Positions 41,601 through 47,700 of a DNA stretch of 64,000 nucleotides are shown in pieces. Made by a program: the position numbers and the translations under genes. The notes under the pieces were generated by a model. It did no database searches. It had not been told where the DNA came from and was given only the letters and a program-made list of their open reading frames with translations. Each line of letters begins with the position of its first letter. The first letter of the stretch is position 1. The stretch is from a virus, in the IMG/VR virus record IMGVR_UViG_3300021960_006131, positions 26,504 to 90,503 of that record; one strand, given 5' to 3'.

Positions 41601-44600
41601 CAAACGCATCTTTTGTAATTTTTGTAGACTTAATTGTTTTTAAAACTGTATCTAAAATATCTAAGTTTGTTTGTTCTAAATAATCATTATTTTTCAAATA
41701 CAGTTCTAAATTTGTTAAAAACTTTCTTTTAAACTTGTTGTACTCGTCATTACCAAATCTTAAAGCATTAAGTACATTTCTATTTTGATTTTTGCTAAGA
41801 TACATTGTGTGTAATAAGTCTGAGTCAACTTGACCAATATTGATATTATTGACATTCAGCGATCTACTAGTATCTTTATAATTATTATTTCCTGTGACTT
41901 TTCCTGTAAAGCCTACTTGACTTTCCAGTATTTTATTACTGTGACCAATTAAGTCACTTAATCGTGTTTCTGTTATTTCAGTATTCTTTGGATTGTATTT
42001 TAATGCACTAGGAATTTCAAAGAAACCGTATGCATCTATACCTGTTTTTCTAGGGCCTTTGGTGTATGTCTTAATATTAAGAACATCGGTGTCTTTTGGC
42101 AAAACTGTTTCTGTAAAATCAAAATCAAATGTTGCACCTGTTCCATGGCCGTTGCTTGATGCTGTTGTAATTATAGAACTGATGTTTCCAGGGTGTCCAA
42201 CTAATTCGCTATATAATCCGTAGTTGCTAACACTTATAGATTTTATTTGTCCACCGCCGTTACTGATATTACCGTCATATGCTTCTGCATCTGTAACAGT
42301 AATCTGTACGTTAGAATTGCTACCTGCAATACTTAATGTTAGTACATCATTTTGTTCGTAACCTGTTCCTGTTTCTCTAAGTGTTACACTTTTTAATGTT
42401 GGATTTAATACAATACCTGTACTGCTGTTTCGAATTGCAAAATCTTTGTTTTTAACTAATGGTGTGTCATTTAGTTTAACTAAAATATCATCATTGTATG
42501 GTGTTGCACTGGTTGTAAAAAATCTATCTTGATAATTTATTTTATCAATAATGATTACATCTTCAACATACTGTTTTGAATATGTTGAATGCACATCTTC
42601 GTAAAATTTAAAATTAGATATATCAAAATTGCCTGCTGATATATTTGCATTTGCTACAAAATACTGATTATTATGTTTTACTACTTCGTTAGCATAATAT
42701 GTTGCAGTATTACTAAAGTCTCTATAGTGTGTTGGTAAATTAATTGGATGCCAATTGTTTCTAAATCTTGTATTATCATTACCTACATAGTCTTGCTGTA
42801 AATCTTTGAAAAACAAATAGCCTGGTATAGTTGATATGTTTGCTAATAAATTTGCTTTATATGTTACAGTATGGTTACCTAAATGATTAAAAAATGTAGG
42901 TTCACTATTAAATTTGCTTGTCTGATAAACAACATTAGCACCTAACTCGCTATCATAAGTTACAGTTTTAGCACTGGTTTTATCAGTGTTATATGTAAAA
43001 ATTGGACATCCAGTAAAATTACTAAATGGATATTTTGCTGGATCATTGACCTTGACTCCTTCTGAGTCATACAAATTAAATAACGGTTCTTGGTTAATTT
43101 TGATTTTTTGTTGTGCTTGTTTCCAAGATGTACCTGTCCAATAATAATCTAATCCAATGTTAGTACCTGTTACACTATACACATGGCCGTTTGTTACAAC
43201 TAAATTGCTTAATTCTGAATCTTGTGTAAACGATATTAAGCCACCATTATCAACAATCCTGTAAACATTCTGTGAAATACTTGTTTCATCTTGTGGGAAA
43301 ATAATACTTGCATTAGCAGTACCTGATGCACTATTAATAGGAAATCCTATACCTAGTCCTTCTAATTCTTCTTTTTTCTTATCAGCAATTATGTCTACTT
43401 TTGATATAAAAGAATTACCCCAGTTATATAATTCTATATCTCTATTAAATTCTATAATCGGTCTAGTTGCTCTTTTGGCTGTATCTGGTAAAGCAAATCC
43501 TGTTACATTATCTTTGAGTGGTTCTCTTAGTTCGTTTACATGCCACCAGTAATTTAATCTACTCCACGGATTTTGGTTTTTAGCACCGCGTTCAATTACA
43601 TAATAATCTGCTTTGTCTTGTGTAGTTTCTGAATTCCATGGTGTGGCATCCCAGCCTTTTACTTCGTCAATGTTGAATTCAATTTGTGGATTATTATAAG
43701 TTTTATGAAAATCATCTATAGCAAAATTTGTACTCCAAACTACACCGTCTGGTAAGTAATATGTTCCGCCATCGTCAACTCTTGCATATACGACATTACC
43801 TGTTCGTTGAACATTATTTCCTAAGTATCTTACATTGTTTGTTACTGCATCTCCTACTCGTAATTGTAAATTACCTAACCACATTGACGAACTGGCCCAT
43901 GGGGAACTTGGATCAGCACCACTTAATGTGCCGTCTGCAATGTTTCTCCATGATTCTTTAAAATCGCCTCCAGTTGTTACTGTGAAGTCATCTGGCAGGT
44001 TTGAATCTGCATAATATTGTAGTAATACAGATTGAGTGTATGTTGAAGCATTTGATTGCTCAAATGCAAAATCTGTATATTCTGCATAAGCAGATGTTGA
44101 GTCAGATGGCTCTTTTAGTTGTATTGCTACACCTACACCAGACACAATGTATGCTTTGTCAACAGAATAATTTGTACCTGTGATATACTGGCCGGTAAAT
44201 TTAACAACCATGTCATTTCTTAATGCCTGTCCTGTTGGCGAAGTATAACTTGTTAGGCCTACAATATTATCAATGTTAATAGTGACATTGGCACTACCTG
44301 TAATATCTGTTACTTCTGGACCAGTTGGGTACCAATAGTAGTCCTGATAATTAACTAATTTGTCATAGTTAATAGGTGGTGCGTATGAGTATTGGGTTGT
44401 CTTAAAAAGTCTATCATGGTTTTCTATTAAACCGCCCTTGCTTCTTAGATCATATAAAAAATCTTCATAAAAAGAAAAATTTGTTGGTTTGCCTGTGTTA
44501 GAATTAACTGTAGTAACTACAGGATCAAAACTATAGTATTCTCTATTCGGTGCAGGTTGTTCTATAAAAACTGTATTACTAGTGATATCCCTAGGTGTTC

Positions 44601-44727
44601 CTATAAACCCCTGTATGTTTTCTATGTTTGATTTTGAGAACAACTGCTCGACTGTGCTTTCAAAGAAATTCTTATTAACACTAGTCTGGTGTTGTATAGG
44701 TAATAAATCAAAATATTTGTTAGTCAT
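23602..44727 (-). CDS. Giant virion protein, 7041 aa, probable baseplate/fibre component
   Basis: This is an unbroken reading frame of 21.1 kb, a third of the window. It follows gp6 directly (TAATG overlap), the position held in T4 by gp7-gp8-gp10. The N-terminal region (FFESTVEQLFSKSNIENIQGF, split by residue 35) and segments such as PFAILEALYLARPGEF (around residue 1430) and KPANARRELVYFINKEMQ (around residue 6430) look like conserved baseplate domains. Between them lie many beta-rich repeats of the type GDxVxFxNT-G-YxV-x-FxI. Residues 4459-4488 form a Gly-rich then Pro-rich hinge (LNGGGGGGGYSGG, PPPQDPPPQDPP), followed by a Cys-rich block. No enzyme motif was found. A long sheet or whisker attached to the baseplate is likely. 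Confidence 0.8.
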   Translation of the reverse strand: MTNKYFDLLPIQHQTSVNKNFFESTVEQLFSKSNIENIQGFIGTPRDITSNTVFIEQPAPNREYYSFDPVVTTVNSNTGKPTNFSFYEDFLYDLRSKGGLIENHDRLFKTTQYSYAPPINYDKLVNYQDYYWYPTGPEVTDITGSANVTINIDNIVGLTSYTSPTGQALRNDMVVKFTGQYITGTNYSVDKAYIVSGVGVAIQLKEPSDSTSAYAEYTDFAFEQSNASTYTQSVLLQYYADSNLPDDFTVTTGGDFKESWRNIADGTLSGADPSSPWASSSMWLGNLQLRVGDAVTNNVRYLGNNVQRTGNVVYARVDDGGTYYLPDGVVWSTNFAIDDFHKTYNNPQIEFNIDEVKGWDATPWNSETTQDKADYYVIERGAKNQNPWSRLNYWWHVNELREPLKDNVTGFALPDTAKRATRPIIEFNRDIELYNWGNSFISKVDIIADKKKEELEGLGIGFPINSASGTANASIIFPQDETSISQNVYRIVDNGGLISFTQDSELSNLVVTNGHVYSVTGTNIGLDYYWTGTSWKQAQQKIKINQEPLFNLYDSEGVKVNDPAKYPFSNFTGCPIFTYNTDKTSAKTVTYDSELGANVVYQTSKFNSEPTFFNHLGNHTVTYKANLLANISTIPGYLFFKDLQQDYVGNDNTRFRNNWHPINLPTHYRDFSNTATYYANEVVKHNNQYFVANANISAGNFDISNFKFYEDVHSTYSKQYVEDVIIIDKINYQDRFFTTSATPYNDDILVKLNDTPLVKNKDFAIRNSSTGIVLNPTLKSVTLRETGTGYEQNDVLTLSIAGSNSNVQITVTDAEAYDGNISNGGGQIKSISVSNYGLYSELVGHPGNISSIITTASSNGHGTGATFDFDFTETVLPKDTDVLNIKTYTKGPRKTGIDAYGFFEIPSALKYNPKNTEITETRLSDLIGHSNKILESQVGFTGKVTGNNNYKDTSRSLNVNNINIGQVDSDLLHTMYLSKNQNRNVLNALRFGNDEYNKFKRKFLTNLELYLKNNDYLEQTNLDILDTVLKTIKSTKITKDAFDLTYMLPIGSNFTAETITVSNVSLQEYTFTNTANVELDNTMHIIQHNNTVLCADKDYNIDSSLPFDITLDNSISLAIGDTLTLKIYEDSESASIPASLPKLGMYRAFQPQYYTDTSYQTNKDVILCHDGSYVPRQNDKIDEIVLAFEQIIYSNIYKEYRTCEYIDLNEYTIKPSFFSETDFSLVEFNTLIQSNFNKWLKQSNVDYRTNTVYDSSNEFTWNYANGPDLPGYWRGVYDSYYDTQTPNTTPWEMFGFCKKPSWWDTEYPTAITSSYTAFWNNVRDGYIPAGSRKGYWKRWARPTIYSYLPVDASGNLISPKDIMYTGVTTTTAGVDGQWSFGDISPAEYAWRKSSYYPFAILEALYLARPGEFTREFYDNRNIKKLVVQPEQCVDKATGKRKLRQDFEPHGFINSDNNITLKPGYTTLIDQYLKFYSLSTNTEIANPIKTLDTRLGHKFAGFVNNKTLKVYSESISVDGFSASQVLPKEDVTVNLHSSPYNSRNFYSGVKITKTTDGYSVSGYDTVNNYFEIIPSNFAGPKEGVQEGGTPADFSVFDITLTYLKNEIIKFGNTFYIAKDDIEAGAFDSNKWTKITALPTIGGASGTVYQSGTGVTEKLYYETNFSTVEKVFDFLISLGRKQKEIGFDFGEYDNTINSMNDWVLAGRRFLFWSTEVHPVGDSIKLSPLSEQVKFNSTSGKISKISKQINDQYSIVDENGNAIIPEDCSIVREDNTIIINPIENRIYGILLNTELVEHAFVINNKTVFNDIINDNVLGVRQERLEVKTQRSRNWDGRYQAEGLVIVGDAVLPNFDTLIDSIRLYHDKDATLLDPIKSELAKGLIGYETTEDFADIKIDDKVGYEYYKGIINSKGTANSLTSLIRSNVVNTNKNIELFEEWAIKRGEFGDVYNHQSMDIKLDENKFIRDNQQIEIVYPENVTGAVSNIFVFERNTTYYSVPSIEIDPPAKGNAATATAKLFANAQLESVTITSGGDGYASKPNVAVITGNIVISQFSDVLAYGLAGSNASVDMPLTGANALTNISITDHTTSTTRDIYLGNERNIENVVFTINKDLQSANIANVTAFSDIDTPAEIHSATQITKGTTARVTTATNIELNSNVNSLEANINAVALTNPATVTLVGTAQEKYFAPGDSITLINKSQAGYPVAEANLHNKTYFTKPTAVADVYELYTNKALTANVDATGWTAPGSNIQEVGAYHSANSDVANIVFTSAGTLTNDGATLYAELTALNGTYFVRKQTATTFDLYTDPALQIPLNTSTLTSQYTTSNVTLANIQANVTLLGTGGDNRLFIRGYDFTLAESNLPGGNPSTSLTTLNMTAGRYQPTQRFPIRSANNTTSNDIIVSVDGKNVATNYWSYDRGARTIITANASIVNDYSINANNAFQIVLGGNSKFEDQNIVNIDGKYPYTEIYIDNKRVYNTPEYTAFTLANDSTTTTISFSNTALYTDNFSIGSNITVIESGSVQFNDTFTADVPGKMLSIKSVANDTLIANTISKRTYERTKDILTDNKITIDIDDTETMLKRPTNSLQDGLWFRDSKEEYNVPNAGYVNKHTVDWEAIDLPYFANLIGNGKNNIPKENQYLHLGKSENEDWNVFRLKKHGIESSTGNISGAKNYISSVGGRAMLFSDQKLSKWTDGNILGNKAHTDFYDNVIVVKNANLSDTVLEWSNENFVYTPRVVYKGDYKPLKKINRGITKIEPGDTKVITKVEPYRDPNYMARIYAEQSHPVPNIDFFTRASVVKDNLPNAHVDSVLISPNSLSGLGVGDTVRFTGTQATAANLTVGKAYTVTGISERGLGGNPGAVDVDDPAKGFFTINEANVTGSDYASIKSDCYVSYESDLEFNLNMKVKGLSGTSTVLLEVGDSYNSGIASYITNGLSIDLSNNGNSERITNKNDFYKSDLGYAVANWNASSKTFEISSNVTTQTASVTRPAYNEITLVGFGNNDGLGNSILSGANSTIIDKGDFVQFTNTGAYAGNVYPVQSNDGNFIKIYDPATTGNTTNRTAIVYTGSKESRSGNIASLTSNTLTVSGFETSNLGNYGFGNIQYLNSNTSTGVIPGVSGTERPLKISGNTIIIDVADAVGTIQSRFPVHTLRDTTNNTVDLFFRDDGAGEFARVLFDNSEKTPEEHDLIGNVRHSGLFHYNNKPVYMGLGLPTTNNYLTLQTDFTGVPESLRTVDGVELDLEFRYVTDEGFKELLRSTGLKGDPTDPGFVNQAFGMLDKLENFDTAWWLDNFTYKQETPSLDGMFVEMRGVSSDMFDRGQIVDEVSDYATSRLGLIPRYFGNHHALNITGEVERGLTIAGVNQNLVDKVDRNRIKFDFSDSHSMSDIFTFIDKKPNKAIWTDPNGNIIQVHSNQPDKIRARLKTTKLKPDHTNGGDRPLEWWGEDLKNILAKGAKYNFINLYIGFENGLTTYPANNNFDVAVPLVIVNSAKLKYTLAPTTKNELTNLRIAIKDDTGTIPQIVDRKIISVGQSSVTVDNTDNIFTSNDTTDNLNAVVYQVDKNKNKQVLVNDFLSSVERSTNDDGYSAVLLQPRSSSSSLIAGTTLGYISKLPTQIGSAGTFYMGINNSANVQLSSIFGSNLDITFDYLPLNHTGCNTEIMNSTDVNVAIDVHVVEPQHKMFMDTEAVDNNTLRFADTQHGVNSVLTGNIVVSNTQPNYAIIPKSISDNVGTYAINETEKSNLGVIVSSLNGSQLVFNKPNNLLYTGDTIFVNTTGSANGINNTEFRIRSVTENTFTVKLANTNVIPTAELSSMKYLTYADPVIRGSATTSTITSRIVHVPANVHIFETGDDITLNAGSVDTAGVNGQTYIVNSVYSNAFEINQPTRPTALTTNLTASLTGNANLHIVSVPKGYGIPSLTGKIYDPENNYSLGGNTSVTLNPISYLDFDKQLITKGDAPMMYFEKSLGTTFTNDELMLDVYTATRFYSKGHNIGKIDDKQLVVSSTNASSDGFVNIELNNGLRGLAVGSTVTFSKNNTGHVLSGNTFTVVDFVSIIDNIDGAGEQYITIEAPGATATANVFSVSYDNYIPDSSKAIKISNTRNYDGFATPFLADNDSFVVKTIFTGNAITQGNWVSDSIIITGTDSLHNEINAKPDKNSIAIKNSPVRNYNSTYKMAPIGYKQRRLSDNQVEVFGFTNSNVALDLTDKNVSYSITDYNAVDVNDNKTYLPAQDTIEQVKGSLNFVSDFKAGAIDKEKKLQLGFLFGHRDPRSDNRNADDFNQKYVQRPADVTGLDQIYSYEYIGAPGGNALKGGVNKYSPVKLNETISERRAPSKLAGKYIIDVSGLEEQIYYGTQNQKRTQRPHGVHSTRSLDGKITADNPLVKNYENNINNMKLDPTLRTIKNKAEPGFASPKIGAWPYTGMPGDYVNPYDDYFGDFGNSWWNTKYDGVRRQLNGGGGGGGYSGGGGGPGNPPPQDPPPQDPPVQETCGKFRITLYDSNSGEEGTTYEFSDQLFDVVQQYIDSEYANISGYQEQFLQAGGSATNWTTILSYLQGIGDNYTKIPYKQIDVDLCELEDLHIKEIDGNTCTSSGEVMYLGGEAVNLPEGCDPCALADAINSQSPNFNAECVTETPKPPKSCVVKGGGQAWGTTDFRNIGKILKMGNNNGQQLSPITNRSDNYQLLEGRKDGVPAVLFGSRHDDARLVVQISGEALLESVRQQMIEKGLDPNTYNSIVLRSTTNDDRNGELMHWKNTSTSITHSGSGIKGEYNNIDKQPFAIVYAPASGSVFHKDQKLGTVQFMKDHMGRGINKETMSVYVSKLNRSSYDYGAKGKGILYRLPKNGTGQHKYLGDLYNFTIIDDLMLGGWGSRSEEDTRSNAITTVQEQDDRGFKFTKITGYGERVKENGKWQDRTGSWFKSLWQYHAKQQRRVQGCTTADDANVPQLNPIVKIKSAVPFSLGKGCSRSPFSEVGDFQPYREKRMNSSANLTIANALTPEQYNELGGDNSSVFTPKVISGGLPGQEVTIVDIMGAPDTSNPFMTSDYIRIDGYPVNPRSGEGTRDGQIANANVGVVQTGMVEDSTGFNYMIGDRLTIVGGRPKTIDEDAYYLSDIIVTNPGFGYSPTTTRLEVIDAEMGTQLPGVQIKPEFTPNENAVTPVVKNTGRTAISSAVLPYKTYIGYKGCKEANWLNDVNTNTAFVDRSGNSINGITIDQRRLDIGIDSQNTFYEETFTISATTGLEVGTTYKAFIGTREYENVGEFMMFNFNINSTSGNNNRGESNFTSSFDTDEQTALNGAWIVCWNAPNFTSSINGINMQTNFGNLAEGTVGLMKSFHDVESFDSRNRDNFAHFLSDNIKLTNGRVVKFLKLANDRVYFQILSAYDLDTEVGRAIGIPDFSNIFARFYPINNLSTYGSNVLQTQSGKYEISVEHNSSVSSDVTTGSDASFTLNTKDAIHGLKVKAKQLGTNLEPTTQQFDLFVYQDGVDSGYLRLPITTHYTIPASTHAGQFDISGSTLATNMASLNYSTVYRPVVQPVTELQESQAIVYKFDFGNLPDDAKVSDIDIDLNFESFAPGEFDMMWLTTPEGKRVPILQTLGKFGNNGAYDQDGFLDGYDYNSSQVQQTFKFTLSSKSNAEPIKYGGSNLRNNNTVKTHIGSPARHPNNTGRQYDQASGEISNVLASNYQNDTTLSSLYGIQFNNVENTLRKLLRDQDGNIRGILGKGTWFIEWSRSGRTISDNYTPESMGNKKTKIRTPNIKIKYSSASENPEYDTADKDSISGVSIIQKGGFQPEFSTRRYIVVAKGSSGQGFQAQAILSKGKLVGEDNPDLKSQQAIFEVLKINQAGSITKMRILDRGVYEIFPAEFERGVPLKYVEGEVESKEIDGRPYGQGYGARVQLTSRSVINCQQPPGIVDRNSGSSRPATATELLADLINTVGGVDGGLTATTTSINPSVQGLTLTTDADGLELSDIVPGTLDALGIPAGDYGPGAFGFSADIGDGGNGFGLNDSGIRKDNPFDKGDPDSLILYNASVPPEFEGLSSQNFGNVFSYDLNRINGGPLVTEKMQTELDVLYLKSARVHSKYDVQSLMPKVWVDNYDANGWAYLENGKVVYRKDNLVDSSKIKSALVYDNITGQRITDVYLNDPFKNVFMPEVERNLTYISESDPVYYGDDSSNFSKHNVGELWWNTSSMRVRWYEQSDNDYRRKYWASYMDGSKFDVYEWIESTETPIEYSGKGTPLDVEKYLIDQRFNSVTGLYNNVYYYWVKDIQDVPNVANRSASASSISQLIESPKLQNIPTFGAISNNSIVLNNVKGYLTDDQGVFQVNFRRTDSRYTNKHESYLLIGENNISDSIPAELFNKLVDSLVEEDVLGKVVPDPYLNKFERYGISIRPRQSMFTKPANARRELVYFINKEMQKIKLTDDFYSNWNATVATNTYYELIDWVETGYNTNSIKARATVKSIKQMRGLTDISDGTFVRLEGIGDNPDKFYEYESVKNDYKLVKIVKGTMKLKDEVFGTINPGLTTELRQLLFAIKNNIFKNTNLENKLFFSMLNYVLSEQYQTEWCFKTTYFNIRQSAENLNQIASTKIDAFDSVVKSIKNYKPYTSKLRDFEDRKISIDSLKSFATDFDRPPYQPDLSVESRILDDGNSSDALILTQNDDYVNWTNNYSNNSTKIRTITEKMFFDRTASEILPINNNGTVTMASGYGQPQSNTSAERMAQLSNASSNATPINHIERVFKYNTVITDLTDKIADTTTYSSDIIAGFIATRDATLRTLAYADFFGEELDANLFAKAYFDSIGKEVMSTGLGYDLFGFDSAGFDSQQVVNNYTVNTAVQSQLIRDTLTYQGFDSSTFFTGLTGPNIPPEHAVFQPLEGLQLNVQTNGTGGFANVSYKIFVGMNGKTEYIRLNDSNKTTLTANITAESLTIQLADASVITPPYTGSPATAVFIGDERITFEEINGNTLTGVTRGTNGTSAEAHTIGEKVYDATETNNINSGAFAFGNPADPEFTTWNSAGMSLSNAVTPIAQFIQAGPGSYFD

Positions 44728-47700
44728 TAGTATCCACTTCCACTTGAGCCACTGCTACTTGAGCCACTGCTACTGCTACTGCTACTGCTACTGCTACTTG
44801 TTGTGTTTGATTTTGTGATTGCATTTCCTTTAATTTGTTTTAAATTACTTGCAGACAAACTTTTTACAATTTCAATATTGTCTACTGTTGCTGTTGAAAA
44901 GAATAACTCTTCTGATGACGCTCTAACTTGATATAAATCACCAAAAATTGATTCTGATTTCTTAGGCACAATAACAACCGATGCTATTGCTCTGCCTAAC
45001 TCTTGGTGTATGTATGCACTTAACTCTGAAAAATAAAATGTTTCTCCAAAGTCCCAATTTTCTACAGCAAAATAATTGTTAACCAATTCTAGTACAGCAC
45101 TTCGGATCTCTGCATCACTTGTAGCACTTCCAGGAAGTTTAACAACTTTTATTTTTGCTTGTAATTCTTCATCTGCATCATCACCAAATAATAATTTAAA
45201 TTTACCACTACTATAAACTAATTGATCACTTACACTCTTGAATTGATCTAGTCCTGCAAATTCTTGTGACAACTGTTCTGCTGTGGGTGGTTTTGGTAAT
45301 ACTGTTGTTCCGCCATTTCTATAACTTATCATTTCTTGATAATATGTTTTTGTCAACATAAACATTTCTACAACATTGCTTATACTCGGGTCTATTCTAA
45401 CATCACTAGGTGCAATGTGTTGCCATTCAAAAGAACACTTTCTTGGACTTTCTTGTAGTGTGTTTTGTTCAAAACTCCTACCAACTTTAACATTATACTG
45501 ATTATTAGATGTCAGCACAATCATTTTAGGTGTAGTGACGTCGTTGATTAATTCATACACCTTAGGTAATAATGCTCTTGGGAATACTAATTTGTGGTTT
45601 AATTTACCTAAGTTATTTGTTAAACTGGCTTCTGCAACTGATAAATCTTTCACAATAATCAGATCGAAATCTGTGAATGCTGTTTTGTTATCAGGATCAC
45701 TGCCAGGTGCAACTGTGTCTAACACATAGTCTACAATTATATCTGTTTCAGTTGCAAAGTTTAGTATTTTAAATTTAGCAGGCCTTTCGTATGTATACCC
45801 ATCTAAGTCTGTGTATTGCTCAAAAAATACAAAATCTGTACTGCCGACAAATCTATCAAATAAATCTGGATTGTCTGGAAATCCATCATAGTCAGTATCG
45901 ATAGGCTTGACTATCACTTTTGCCGGATCGGCATATCCGTCGCTGTATCTATATGAATCTATAATTTCAAACTCTAATGGTTTGTCTAGTGCTTCGGATA
46001 CATTTTTATAAACAATTTGCAATTTATCTGCATGTTTAAATCCGTTCCACCTACTACTTAAACTGTCAAAGTCAGAAATCTTAATATGTGTGTTAGATAC
46101 TAAATCAATAAACCCTTCGTTGGCATTGTCGCCGATTTCAAATGTTGTGGTGGTTGCATTGCCAGTAAAACTTTTATAACTGCTCGAACCTACATCATAG
46201 TTCACATAAGCAATATTACCATTGGCACCGCCAGTAAGTGATACACCAAATTTTGATAGTGGTATAGTTATATCACTTGGTAATGCTGATAATTTTGCAC
46301 TATTTGATTTTACTACTGCTTTACCAGTTGTAGACGAAACAGGGTCAACTGCTATAGTTGTCGATACTGCCGGAACAAAATCACCTTGACTGTAATCTGC
46401 TGAGGCTGATACTCCTGCCTCACCATTTATTAATAATCCAAAGTTGCTGATAAATCTTACTTCTAGATCTTTTGCTTTTGCATCTCTGTTTCTTAAAATA
46501 ATTTCTGGACTGTTTCCAACATTAGGTGTATATGTGGCATTGGTTGATTCTAACTGCCAACTGTCGCTAATGTCATCTAAATTTGTATCTACCCAATTAT
46601 AAGTTTCAATCAACTCAGGTTTGAAATTTGCAGTTGTAAGTGCTATGGTATCTTTTAATACTCTACCTGTTTTACTGTCAAATGTTTTTTCGTCTCCTGA
46701 AAAATAAAATTTTATATCTTTTAAACTTTCAAACACCAGCCTTGTACCTCTAGATGTTACTGTATAATTTGAAATGCTGGTTGTACTGGTTGTATTATTG
46801 TATTCAAATTTCATTAACCAACTTGCACCACTTGATATTGTTGCTACAAATTCTGCATTTTTTTCTAAATTTGAATTATCAATTATGTACCAATGTGTGC
46901 CATTTGATTCTGAAGGATTAAAATTATATCCTATGCCAAAATCTTCTTTGGCATTAATTCTGTTTTCGAATGCTGTGCCAATATCTTGTTCTAGTAATGC
47001 AGAATTAAGAGTAGGAATAACTTCTACTGCTCTAAATGAATTTTTAATTTCTTTGTTTAATTTTACTACACCTTCAGTAACACTCAATAAATTTGTTGGC
47101 ACACCATTATTTGTAATACTTGTAATAGTTGCTAATTCTTCAATTGTAGGATCATTTGGATCTCTGAATTTTACGTAAGACCCTTGCTGAATAATTCTAT
47201 TTTCGTTAACACTATTATTTAAAACCGTTCTTGCACCGTTTTGTATTCTTGTAAAATACCCTGTGTTATTTTTATTTTTGCTTGGCTGTGTTACCCAAGT
47301 AATATCTTTATTATTTGCTGTTAAGTCAAATGCTAATGCATCTACTTGCTTATGCAACTTTCTGTAATCGTCATACATAAAGTTTTGTAAATTAGTATCT
47401 TTTGTAATATTTGCAATATCTTCTTTTAAAATCTGTGCAGTTGTCTTACTTGACCCAAAACTTAAATACGAGGCTTTCTCCTCTATGTCCTTATATAATG
47501 CACCGTCATCTGCAAATGATGTTACACTACTAAATCTGCCAGTAGGATCTTCAATATCAATGTACCTGCTGTGACCTGCATGTGTTCTATTTGTTGCTTT
47601 TAATTTTAAAATGTTTGTGCTTTGACTTAATGGGAATACATTGTAGTCTTGAGCACTAACCATTCTGTTTTGTGTATAGTAAGTTTGTGGTGCTCTGCTT

